DNA of 64,000 nt from Anagrus nilaparvatae. Taxonomy: Eukaryota; Arthropoda; Insecta; Hymenoptera; Mymaridae. Under the pieces are notes generated by a model. That model saw only the letters and a list, made by a program, of their open reading frames with translations. It did no database searches and was not told where the DNA came from. Both the position numbers and the translations under genes were made by a program. The stretch lies in assembly GCA_022575985.1 (NCBI GenBank), contig JAKSXM010000272.1, positions 1,612,001-1,676,000 on the forward strand, in the 5' to 3' direction. Shown here one piece after another: positions 55,421 to 64,000 of this stretch (positions are counted from its first letter, which is position 1; each line of letters opens with the position of its first letter).

Positions 55421-55930
55421 GTGCCACTCGGAGGCCCAAGTGGATTGACGCTTTGAGAGGTTATCCAGCTCAAGGTTATCCCAGAGGTTATCCCAGCTTG
55501 GGGGTCTGCCAAGAGGAAATAGTCAAGAGTGGGTAACAAACTCTTAACAAGGTGCCACTCGGGAGAACCAAGAGGATTAGACGACCCGAGAGGATGACCA
55601 ACTCGAAATCGTCCCAGCTTGGTTACCTACCAAGAGGAAAAGGGACAGGTGTGGATTGCCAACCCCTGACCAGGTGCCACTCGGGAGAGCCAAGAGGATT
55701 TGACGACTCGAGAGGATTGCCAACTCGAAATCGTCCCAGCTTGGTTACCTGTCAAGAGAAAAACAGCCAAGAGCGGATTACCAACCCTTAACTATACGCC
55801 ACTTGAGAGAACCAAGAGGATTGACTGCTTTGAGAGGATAGCCAGCTCAAAGTAGTCCAAGCTTGGTAACTTCCAAGGGTGATGATTACCTGAAGATACC
55901 GTGGATAGCCAAGCGGTCCTCAGGAAGCTA
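55421..55930. repeat. GC-rich minisatellite, about 125-bp unit, four copies
   Basis: Units start GTGCCACTCGG at 55421, 55551 and 55674 and CGCCACTTGAG at 55796 (spacings 130, 123, 122). Each contains CCAAGAGGATT, AACTCGAAATCGTCCCAGCTT-like and CCAAGAG words. Copies 2 and 3 are the most alike. The array is about half GC in a very AT-rich setting. The open frame across 55552-55791 is a by-product of the repeat and is not called as a gene. Confidence 0.85.
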
Positions 55931-56995
55931 CTTGTGAAAAAGACACAAGAAGAATGCATAAAATTTCTACATTTGCTTCGCTATTTATAGTCTAACGTGC
56001 CCTATCTTTATTGTATAATAGAGAGCGCTCGATATATTTTTAGAGAAAGAAAAGAAATAAAATAATTTTAGGAGCTTTCTTTCTTACCTTTTCTATATAC
56101 TTTTTTATTAACAATTAATATCACTTGGTTTAGTTTTATTTGTACTTTAATTTTATATGTTTATTTTAACAAATTAATTAATTTTTAATTTATAAAAATA
56201 AAAAATAAAAAGTAATGCTTTGTACAATATTACTATATCTACTGTCATTTCTATTGAGAGGAACGCGCGCATTTAATTGCTTAATACACCTTGTCTAGAC
56301 ACCGTTTAATTATGAAAAAAAACAAAAACTATTAAAATTATAAATTAATTTTTTGAAATTTTGTGTAAGTACTTGCCTCGCACATGCTTTCAAAACGACT
56401 AAAAATGATGGCTTGTGTATACCGTTAGAAAGGAGAAGTTTCGTTTTCTCTTTCTAATTTAAATACAGCTGGCGTTTTTATTCTATTAATTTTATAAAAA
56501 TTATATTCAAAGTTTTATTAAATTTATTAAGGCTAAAAATAATACGAAAATATTTTCATGTATTTATGATTTTTATGAAACACTGTACGTGATCATTACG
56601 TTGTAAAATTAACCAGTTTTGGTTAATTTAAAAAAATCTTATTCAATTTGGTTACGTTGATCATGAAAATAAAATTTCTACATCTTCATGTTTATACATG
56701 AAAATATTGTGTAATGAATTTTACCAGAAATTTTTAAAAAATATATAAAATAAAATAAATTTTTCGTCTTATAAATGCAAACTTGACTTTTGTCTTATTT
56801 TTATTGTGAGCCATTACGTTGAATAGGAATATTTTTCTCGGTATCGAGCTCGTCATAGAGCAGATAAATGCCAGTCAAAGTTCAACTGTCAGACCTGCAA
56901 TGAATATCATTACTCATTGCTTTATTTGGAGTCTCCGCCTCTTTAAGTGGTCCTTCCACATCCATCATTTTTTACTAAAAACATATCCACAATTC
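55931..56995. other. AT-rich spacer
   Basis: A TATTTATAG word with downstream AGAGAGCGCTCGA (55983-56033) and an inverted pair AGAAAGGAGAAG / TTTTCTCTTTC (56428-56456) are visible. No gene was recognised. Confidence 0.4.
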
Positions 56996-57420
56996 ATGAT
57001 CAGCGATACCAAATTCCGTTATTGACTAAATAGTATTGATGCTTAAAAAAATTAGAGTAGAAAAAATACTCATATACGAGTAGGTTTGGTGATTTAATGG
57101 TCATATATAAATTTTTCATAAAAATGTGTCTGAAATACTTGATCAGAGACGCATAAAACCCTTACGGACTAAAATTGAACGCTTCAAAGTGCTAAGATAG
57201 TAAATATATTACTTTTCGGGGGTAGTTTTAGCTAATCAAAGGGTGAAATTTTAAGTTTAACTAAAAAAATTACAAAAATTCTTGATCGGAAACAAAAAAA
57301 CCTCGATAGAAGCCCTAATTGTTTTACAAAATGGACCCCAAAATTCGTGATCAGCGATCATAAAAAATAATATAATATCAAATTTGGTGGTTTCCAGTAA
57401 CAATTACTCACTTCCCCTTA
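56996..57420. repeat. Degenerate repeat array (ATTCGTGATCAGCGA family)
   Basis: Four loose occurrences of a CTTGATCAGCGA-like word (56996, 57139, 57279, 57346), each followed by A-rich sequence and a CTAATTT.GGGTGA or CAAATT phrase. Related to 26040-26430, 49950-50170 and 8970-9010. Confidence 0.55.
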
Positions 57421-57749
57421 TTTTGACTGGAGAATATTTAAAATTTTAATTATTTCTAATTGTTTATTTTTTACAAATATTTTATATTATTTTAATTTTT
57501 TAAATTAAAATTAAATTATTTCTTACATATTTAAATGAATATTGTGCCATAGTTTGAGGAAACTTAGTGCTAAAATGTTGGCAGCATTTTCTTGAACTTT
57601 TTACTTAAATTTGAAAATTTAGCATAGTCAATTTAAGCAGAAAAATAACAACAAGTTTTTGATGTTGCTATAATTTCCAAAGTTGGTAAGACTAGTTTTA
57701 TATTTTAGATTACGTCATTTTTAGATTTATACCAGGTTTATACATTTAT

Positions 57750-58771
57750 GCAACAGTGGTATCCGATCATTTATCCGAAAAAAAATATCAGAATTTTTAT
57801 TTCCGAGCATACTTTTTTCTGAACGTTAATTTTTCCGAACACCAATATCCGAAAATATTTTTCCGATTGGACATTTATCCGAATTTTTTTTTTAAATGTA
57901 TGTTTATTTGAAAATAAAATTTAAATATTTAAATTTAAAAATTTATAACTAACTGCAGAACTGCAGAATCCAAAATTGTAAACCAAACATAATTATGGGA
58001 GATTATGAATTAGCAATCATTAATGCATGTCAAGAAGTATTTCCAGATGCTTCTTAAAGCGGGTGTTTTTTTATCTTTGTCAGCCGATATATCGAAAAGT
58101 ACAAAAAGAAGGACTGCAGACAGCCTATGGCGATGAAAATAATTCTGAAGTAAGAATATATACACGGATGATTATGGCAATGGCATTTGTGCCTGTTTAG
58201 GATGTTATTCGCGTTTTTCGATTATTGCCTTTATAAAATTCCAGATGATCTCGTACCTGTAGCTACTTTGATTAAACTTATGTTATAGGTATTGCTGCAG
58301 TAGGAAGAAGACGGCATGTGCCACCCCGATATGCTTTAAATATTTGGAACCAATATGATGCAGCCATCAACAACAAACACAAGACAAATAATTTAAGTTA
58401 GGTGTGGCACAACAGGTTCCACCTGTTAATGGGAAACAATCATCCAGATTTGTGTTTTCTTTTGATCCAGTTCTAAAAAGAACAAGGTGCTACCGAACTT
58501 ACCATTGCTGACTGAATTCCGAACTGACCAAAAAAGAAATGCTATGATCACCAACAACGAGTAAGAAATGTTGTCATGGACTATGAAAATTTTAAAAATG
58601 AGTCTAATGAAATGGATTATTTAAAAAATCTTGATTATATATTATTTTTTTTTTTGGTGTCGGAAAAAAAATTCGGAAAAAATGATTCTATATTTTTATT
58701 TTCGGTTGAATGGTTTTCGGATAATTGTCCGTTCGGATATTTTTTTTCGGAAAAATGACCGAGAATCGCAA
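57750..58771. mobile_element. MULE-type transposon, decayed, with TCCGAA-rich ends
   Basis: The ends contain inverted TCCGATCATTTATCCGAAAA (57762-57781) and its diverged complement at 58741-58762. Inside each end the word ATCCGAA or TTTTTCCGAA is repeated several times (57771-57880, 58651-58752). A MULE transposase remnant fills the middle. No clear target duplication was found. Confidence 0.65.
57995..58640 (+). pseudogene. MULE transposase remnant
   Basis: Pieces in all three frames match one transposase: MGDYELAIINACQEVFPDAS (the block following the second catalytic Asp), SGCFFIFVSRY where CFFHLxQ is expected, then an AFVPxxxVIRxF block, PPRYALNIWNQYDAAINNKH, GVAQQVPPVNGKQ (decayed NxxEGWHNRF region) and EFRTDQKRNAMITNNE. 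Stops and shifts are frequent. Enough remains to assign the Mutator-like family; the DDE core is not complete. Confidence 0.7.
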
Positions 58772-59574
58772 CAATAAAGGATTTTTTGTCAACTTCAAAT
58801 ATCAAAAATTTAATAAAAAGATCGAAGAAATCGATAATTTTCTTACATAATCGATGAAAAAACATCATTTAGAATGATCAGACCAATTGTTACAGCTTTT
58901 CATTTTTCTCAGCCTAAGCTTAGTACAGTTTGAAATATATTCTGTGACTAATCACTTCCAGCACAATATTACACACTTTTTATTTTTACTAGTGGATTTT
59001 CAACGGCTACCTCAACCTCAGCTTGAAAAATGTTTATAAATTAAAATAAAATAATTTTATTGAATTTTTAAAATATAAAATTGAGATTATAAATAGTTTT
59101 AGAATAGATTATTATTAATTATTTTTAGATTATGAACTTGTAAATTTTAAAAATTCGGATTACCTAATTGTAGAAATTTATTCCATCTTAAAAACTAATA
59201 TTCAAATAATTAAATCAAATTTATAAAAAATTATTTCTATAAATTTCAAACAAATCTAGCAATTACATATGATATGCATGTACTTTTTCATGTGAGGTTT
59301 AAACTTAATTGTTTTTGGACTTAATTGTCCATCTTGTCCTCTTTTTTTTTTTATTAATATCGTTTTCATTGTGTATGCAATAAAATGTTACGAATCACTT
59401 GTAAAGTTGGAAGCTTCCAAAGACTTATAAGGTACTTTATATTTTTTTAAATAATTTCCTTAGAACCATTAGCAAGTTTCAATCTCCAAAATAAATTACA
59501 AATTTTCTGTATTTTCCTCGTGACTGTACACGATTTTTATCGATAATTGTATAATTTTCAATAAATTTGATTTT
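58772..59574. other. AT-rich spacer
   Basis: No coding segment or repeat border was recognised. The open frame at 58635-58868 on the minus strand is made of the MULE's end repeats and flanking sequence. Confidence 0.4.
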
Positions 59575-60022
59575 TGAAATTTTATACGACTTTACAGATA
59601 ATTCAGTTGAATAATTAATGTACTTTAAAAAATAAACCAATTTAAATATGTTTTTGCTCAACGTTTCGGTGAATCTAAATGATCAACCTTATCAAGAGCT
59701 GTAATTAACATTAAAAAAACTAATTTATTTATATAATTTGTGTAATAATTAAATATTTGTTTTCAAAAAAAAAAGATCACGTATTTATAAAATAATGACA
59801 AACTTTATTTAATTTTTATTTTAAACTAAAATAAATGTACAAAAATCATTAAATATGTTATAAATAAATTAATTTTCTTAATGTTAATTACAGCTCTTGA
59901 TAAGGGTGATCATTTAGATTCACCGAAACGTTGAGCAAAAGCATATTTAAATTGATTTATTTTTTAAAATACATTAATTTAATTATTCAACTGAATTGTC
60001 TGTAAAGTCGTATAAAATTTTA
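59575..60022. repeat. Fold-back repeat with a hammerhead-like motif in each arm
   Basis: Arms 59575-59715 and 59880-60022 pair over about 135 bp (ATACGACTTTACAGATAATT, TGTTTTTGCTCAACGTTTCG in the left arm). Each contains TTGATAAG, a stem GGTGA/TCACC (59905-59909 and 59920-59924 in the right arm) and GAAAC (59925-59929). That is the layout of a hammerhead ribozyme core with two core positions changed. Confidence 0.75.
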
Positions 60023-60146
60023 AACAGCAATTAATTAAGAACAGACGTATAAATAATCCAAAGAAATAAATTTGATTTACTCGAGGAATAAATAAAGATT
60101 CCCACAAATTAACAGAACGAAAGTATAAATCATACGTCTGGCGACA

Positions 60147-60245
60147 TTTTTCCCAATCTTTTTTTCCCAATGACTTTTTCCCAAGGATTTTTTCCCAAAA
60201 TATTTTTTCCCAAAAACTTTTTTTTCCAAAAAAAAATTCCCAATG
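60147..60245. repeat. Tandem TTTTTCCCAA repeat (MULE end)
   Basis: Six or seven units of TTTTTTCCCAA with 3-8 variable bases between them, next to the phrase GTCTGGCGACA. The minus-strand frame over it (GKKSFWEKIFWEK) is a translation of the repeat. It probably belongs to the MULE whose transposase remnant lies at 60487-60866. Confidence 0.7.
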
Positions 60246-60449
60246 AACCATTAATTTCCAAAAATAATTTTTTTTTCAAATAAATTTTAATAAATTAAAC
60301 GTTACAAAATGCTTAATCAAATACAATTATTTAATTAATTTATTGTTAATTTTTGATATAGTTTAAAATTTTATATGGTAACCTATGAATTCTAAATATT
60401 CAAGTTCTTTTCCACTCTCTACATACACATTATAATATTTCAAAACAAT

Positions 60450-60486
60450 ATTATATATATTATTATATATATATATATATATATAT
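60450..60486. repeat. (TA)n microsatellite
   Basis: TA dinucleotide run with one TT interruption, directly breaking the transposase frame on the minus strand. Confidence 0.9.
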
Positions 60487-60866
60487 GTCTTCTTCTGGAA
60501 CGAATTCTAACGAACACAGTTTTTGATCGGCATTTTTGATAGCCCTGTCATTATCGTCATTATATGCCACCTGCATTCCTTCACTTTGGATTTTCCTAAA
60601 CACATTTTGCCGCAAGTGGAAAAAACAGGCTTTTACTTGCGTATTCATTTTGCGTGCAGAATCAATAATAGACACCTCAAAATCAGTTATTATCATTTCT
60701 GGTGGCTCAAAATCTGCATCTAACTATTTGAAGTATTCACGCACAATTTCAAAAACTTTTGAATATGCAATCTCTTCCTTTATCTCTAAAAGAGAATAAA
60801 CATATGGCAAGGCTACGATTTGTGGATTCTCATCAACTGATTGATTTGTGGATCCTAAGATGGTGA
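60487..60866 (-). pseudogene. MULE transposase remnant, minus strand
   Basis: From 60866 downward: LPYVYSLLEIKEEIAYSKVF (MULE domain core), a stop at about 60722, then EPPEMIITDFEVSIIDSARK with the DFE catalytic-Asp block, QVKACFFHLRQNVFRKIQ (CxxH motif) and LEFVPEED. It is cut on the 3' side by a TA microsatellite and on the 5' side by the gypsy gag that begins at about 60848. Better preserved than the MULE at 57995 and from a different family. Confidence 0.8.
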
Positions 60867-61453
60867 ACAATTGTAAAAAAGCAGCAATATTACAAAATCT
60901 AGTTGGTCCAGAAGCCATAGAATTACTGGACACATTCAATTTAACAGATGAAAACCTAGAGGATCCGGAGAAAATATTGGAGGCTTCCGAGAAAAATTGC
61001 AAGAAAGGAATAAATGAAAAATTTGAAAGGTTCGTTTTTGCTAATAGAACAAGAAAAGATGATGAAACCATTGAAAGTTACGTTAAGGAATTGAAAAAAC
61101 TAGTTAAAACATGTGGCTATGACTCATTGGAAGACAGCATGATACGTGACAACATAATTCGAACGATGAAGGATACCAGACTCCAACAAAGTATTCTAAA
61201 AATAAATAAACTAACTCTTGAGGATTTGATAAAAAATATAAAAATGAATGAAGCAAGCAAAGAACAGTCAAGAAAAATACAAGAGCAGACCAAAACAGCT
61301 TCATCGGTTGATGCAATACACACAAGAAGAGGGAAAACAACAAAATATGAAAATAGAAGTGCGCGCGCAGTATCCCGCGAGAGAGAGAAAAAGAAGCGAA
61401 ACAAGGAGAACATCAAAACCAACAGAAGGCAGGTACGGATACAAAGAATTTAA
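60848..61453 (+). pseudogene. Gypsy gag (second element), capsid part
   Basis: A 201-codon frame. The usual Gag capsid pattern is visible: CKKAAILQNLVGPEAIELLD, EKFERFVFANRTRKDDETIE then SYVKELKKL, and DSMIRDNIIRTMKDTRLQQS then ILKINKLTLED. The initiator and N-terminal domain are missing; an upstream in-frame TGA lies at 60842-60844 in foreign sequence. The knuckles are read from the overlapping +1 frame starting before 61450, so a frameshift or programmed shift lies between about 61330 and 61450. Confidence 0.82.
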
Positions 61454-62735
61454 CTGCGGAAGGTGCAACGGGCGACACCTACCGAGGCAGTGCCCAGCAT
61501 ATGATAAGAAATGCTACAGATGCAATAAGGTAGGTCACTATGCAGTTGCCTGTAATACCAACAGTAGAAGAGTCGATAACATAGAGTCCGCAAGTGACTT
61601 ATCGGAAGAAGATGATACCTCAAGTGAAGAAAACTTCGTTATCAACACACTGACGGTAAATTCAATGGATAAAGAAAATAACATTAAGAAAAAGAGTACT
61701 TGGATAGAAAGAATAATAGTAGGAGACAAGGAGATTAAATTTAAAGTGGACACTGGATCTGATGTCAATGTACTACCAAAGAAAATATACGACAAAATCA
61801 AACATAATAGTAAAATAAGAGAATCAAAAAAGAAGATAACAGCTTACGGAGGATTTGAAATAAAAATATTGGGTAAAGTCAAGATGCCATGCAACTTCAA
61901 AAATAGGTTGAGTAACCACAAATTCGTAATAACTGAAGTGGACAAAATCCCACTCATGGGATTAGATTCATGTGAAGAACTGGGAATCGTCAAAAGGGTC
62001 AACAATATCAAACAGACTCAAAAGGTAAATGAAGAAAAGGAAATATTTATCAAAAAATACAAAGAATGTTTTACAGGAACAGGAAGATTCCCAGAGAAAG
62101 TCAAACTAACCATCAATAGAGAAGCGAAACCAACAGCATATCCTCCAAGAAGAGTAGCTGTACATACAAGAGAAAAACTAAGGAACCAACTAGTCCAACT
62201 AGAAAGAAAAGGGATAATAGAGAAAGTAAAATATCCAAAGTCATGGGTGAGCAATTTGGTAATAAGAGAAAAAGATGATGGGTCATTAAGACTTTGCATA
62301 GACCCACAGGAGTTAAATCAAAATATCAGTAGAAGTTTTTATGAAATACCATCAATAGATGAAATAGCTGCCAAATTGGAAAATGCAGAATACTTTACTG
62401 TGTTAGATTTGAAACAAGGATTCTGGCATATAGAGCTAGATGATGAATCGAGTGAAGCTTACACATTCTCATCTCCATTTGGATGCTACAAATTCAGAAG
62501 ATTGCCATATGGAATCAATACGGCATCAGAAATATTTCAAGAAGAAAATGAGAGAATATTCAAAGGTCTAAATGGTTTAAATATTTATATAGGTGATTAC
62601 GTAATATCAGGCAGAACTGAAGAAAAACATGACAGAAACTTAAAAGCATTTATGGAAAGAGCAAAACAAGTGAATGTAAAATTCAAAAAAGCAAAAGTAC
62701 AATACAAACAAAAAAGTGTAAAACTTTTAGGCTAA
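61248..62735 (+). pseudogene. Gypsy knuckles, protease and reverse transcriptase (second element)
   Basis: A 495-codon frame. CGRCNGRHLPRQC and CYRCNKVGHYAVAC are zinc knuckles near residues 70-100. The retropepsin follows with FKVDTGSDVNVLP (active DTG intact) and PLMGLDSCEELGIV at its end. The reverse transcriptase has LRLCIDPQELNQN, FTVLDLKQGFWHIEL with the first catalytic Asp, and LPYGINTASEIFQ. The YxDD box reads YIGDYVI: the first Asp of the pair is Gly (GAT to GGT), which should abolish activity. It stops with TAA at 62733-62735; the next residues, IFSKEGRKIDEDRIK, continue in frame. Confidence 0.88.
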
Positions 62736-62858
62736 ATATTTTCCAAAGAAGGGAGGAAAATAGATGAAGACAGAATCAAGTCAGTAATAGCACTACAACC
62801 ACCAAGAACGAAACAAGAATTGCAACGATTCTTAGTTATGGTTAACTACATGCAAGAT

Positions 62859-63557
62859 TAGAGTGGACCTAAAATTGGAGTTTTAAGAAAAACCATGCTC
62901 CCCGGGTTTTTTTGTGAACTTTTGGTCATAAAAAGTCCCCAGCTCCAAGGATTTTGCTTTTGCTTTGCAAAAACACGTGCCTGTAAGCACCTCAATTTTC
63001 CCATTTAAATAACATGGAAATTTTGACTTTTCAACTTTCTAATTTCTTGCAAAGCTTGCAAAATGTTTTGAAAAGCTGCTAACCTATGGAAAGTATTATT
63101 TAAATATATAAAAAAGAATACCAAACCTCAAGTAGCCAAAAAAAATATTTTTAAAGCGATTATACCGGTAATAAACATTAAAAAAATGCTCCATTTAAAT
63201 TACATTAAGTTATATTATTTTAATGGGGATTTTTTTAATGTTTAATACCGGTAAAATCGCTTTAAAAATATTTTTTTTGGTTACTTGAGATTTGGTATCG
63301 TTTTTTATATATTTAAATAGTACTTTCCATAGATTAGCAGCTTTTCAAAACATTTTGCAAGCTTTGTAAAGCATTAGAAAGCTGAAAAGTCAAAATTCCC
63401 ATGTTATTTAAACGGGAAAATTGAGTTGCTTACAGGCACGTGTTTTTGCAAAGCGAAAGCAAAATCCTTGGAGCTGAGGACTTTTTATGACCAAAAGTTC
63501 ACGAAAAAACCCGGGAAGCAAAGTTTTTCTTAAAACTCCAATTTTAGGTCCACTCTA
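62859..63557. mobile_element. 699-bp fold-back element with 9-bp target duplication
   Basis: Nearly the whole element is one inverted repeat: TAGAGTGGACCTAAAATTGG at the left and its complement at the right, pairing through to the centre near 63205. It is flanked by ATGCAAGAT (62850-62858 and 63558-63566). A 9-bp duplication points to the Mutator superfamily, though the ends were not matched to a known family. Removing it with one duplication restores the gypsy frame. Confidence 0.9.
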
Positions 63558-63566
63558 ATGCAAGAT

Positions 63567-64000
63567 TATATACCTAATGTACCCAACAAAACTTTAAATA
63601 TGAGACAGTTACTAAAAAAAGATTTTGAATGAGACTGGAATGAAAATCATACCAAAGAGTTTGATCAATTGAAGAAATCATTAACAACGGCACCAACGCT
63701 ACAAGGGTTTAATGAGAAGAAAGAAATAACCATTCAGGCAGATGCATCAAAAGATGGCATTGGATGTTGTTTACTTCAAGAGAAAAGGCCAATATTTTTT
63801 GCGTCAAGATGTCTAACAGATACAGAACAAAGATATGCCCAGATAGAGAAAGAGATGCTGGCAATAGCATATTCAACAAAGAAATTTTACAAGTTCATAT
63901 ATGGAAGGGATGTAAATGTACAAACTGACCACGAACCACTTGTCAAAATATTCAAAAAACCAATCTCAAGAATACCATCAGTTAGATTACAAGCACTACG
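63567..64000 (+). pseudogene. Gypsy RNase H region (second element), open at the right edge
   Basis: Continues pol after the fold-back: YIPNVPNKTLNMRQLLKKDF, an in-frame TGA at about 63630, DWNENHTKEFDQLKKSLTTA, then RNase H with ITIQADASKDGIGCCLLQ (first Asp), AQIEKEMLAIAYS (Glu) and VQTDHEPLV (Asp). Only one stop is visible in this part. The integrase is expected beyond 64000. Confidence 0.88.

Larger units (their letters stand above)
60848..64000 (+). mobile_element. Second Ty3/gypsy element, 5'-truncated, running off the right edge
   Basis: Gag, protease, reverse transcriptase and RNase H of a gypsy element unlike the one at 41-52 kb, with A-rich codon use. The left end joins MULE sequence without a visible LTR. 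A 699-bp fold-back is inserted at 62859-63557, and the pol frame reads on cleanly across the target duplication. The reverse transcriptase active site is mutated, so this copy is not autonomous. Confidence 0.85.

Noticed and set aside
55552..55791. 79-codon frame in the minisatellite
   Set aside because: It repeats because the DNA repeats; codons show no protein-like constraint, and flanking units shift frame.
59979..60251. Minus-strand frame with GKKSFWEKIFWEK repeats
   Set aside because: Direct translation of the TTTTTCCCAA array at a MULE end.
60904..61422. Minus-strand frames opposite the second gypsy gag
   Set aside because: Ser/Phe-rich antisense of an A-rich gag; no family signal.
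1..64000. tRNA, rRNA and CRISPR features
   Set aside because: No cloverleaf, rRNA block or regularly spaced direct repeats with unique spacers was seen; the tandem arrays present have no spacer structure.

Overview
The window looks like a piece of a very AT-rich (by eye well under 35% GC) insect genome. The only conserved host gene recognised is a Su(var)3-9-type histone H3K9 methyltransferase with chromodomain, pre-SET, SET and post-SET. Everything else of clear identity is transposable-element sequence typical of arthropods: Jockey-like and R1-like LINEs, BEL/Pao, Ty3/gypsy, Transib, MULE, a probable hAT, Harbinger-like and TA-target MITEs, and fold-back repeats. The order of insect cannot be fixed from the sequence alone.

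Layout. 1-3280: LINE 3' fragments and AT-rich sequence. 3283-3340 and 16259-17949: two exons of the methyltransferase gene (+ strand), separated by a 12.9-kb intron filled with a gypsy remnant, a LINE, two terminal-inverted-repeat elements, tandem repeats and a 4.1-kb nested fold-back region (11848-15948). 18.2-26 kb: MITEs (18533-19010, 19489-20246, 20261-20869), a transposase-like pseudogene on the minus strand (21723-22660), and further fold-backs. 26.9-29.1 kb: a broken protein-primed type family-B DNA polymerase gene.

29.1-54.7 kb is a nested insertion cluster. One arm of a fold-back element (29130-29319 plus 53248-53345, partner arm 54305-54720) is split by a Jockey-like LINE. That LINE is split by a BEL/Pao element (30571-38521, 244-bp LTRs, 5-bp duplication AGATA) and by a minus-strand R1-like LINE. 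The R1-like LINE is split by a Ty3/gypsy element (41477 to about 52891). The gypsy's last ORF is split by a 2708-bp non-autonomous element with Transib-type ends (48743-51450; terminal CACAGTG, 5-bp duplication CGTCG). In the fold-back loop (minus strand, 53497-53972) lies a possible two-exon gene for a 133-residue, possibly secreted protein of unknown family.

54.8-64 kb: a 235-bp MITE, a GC-rich 125-bp minisatellite (55421-55930), two MULE transposase remnants with subterminal TTTTTCC[G/C]AA repeats, a fold-back with a hammerhead-like motif, and a second Ty3/gypsy gag-pol (60848-64000) split by a 699-bp fold-back element with a 9-bp target duplication. No tRNA, rRNA or CRISPR array was recognised.
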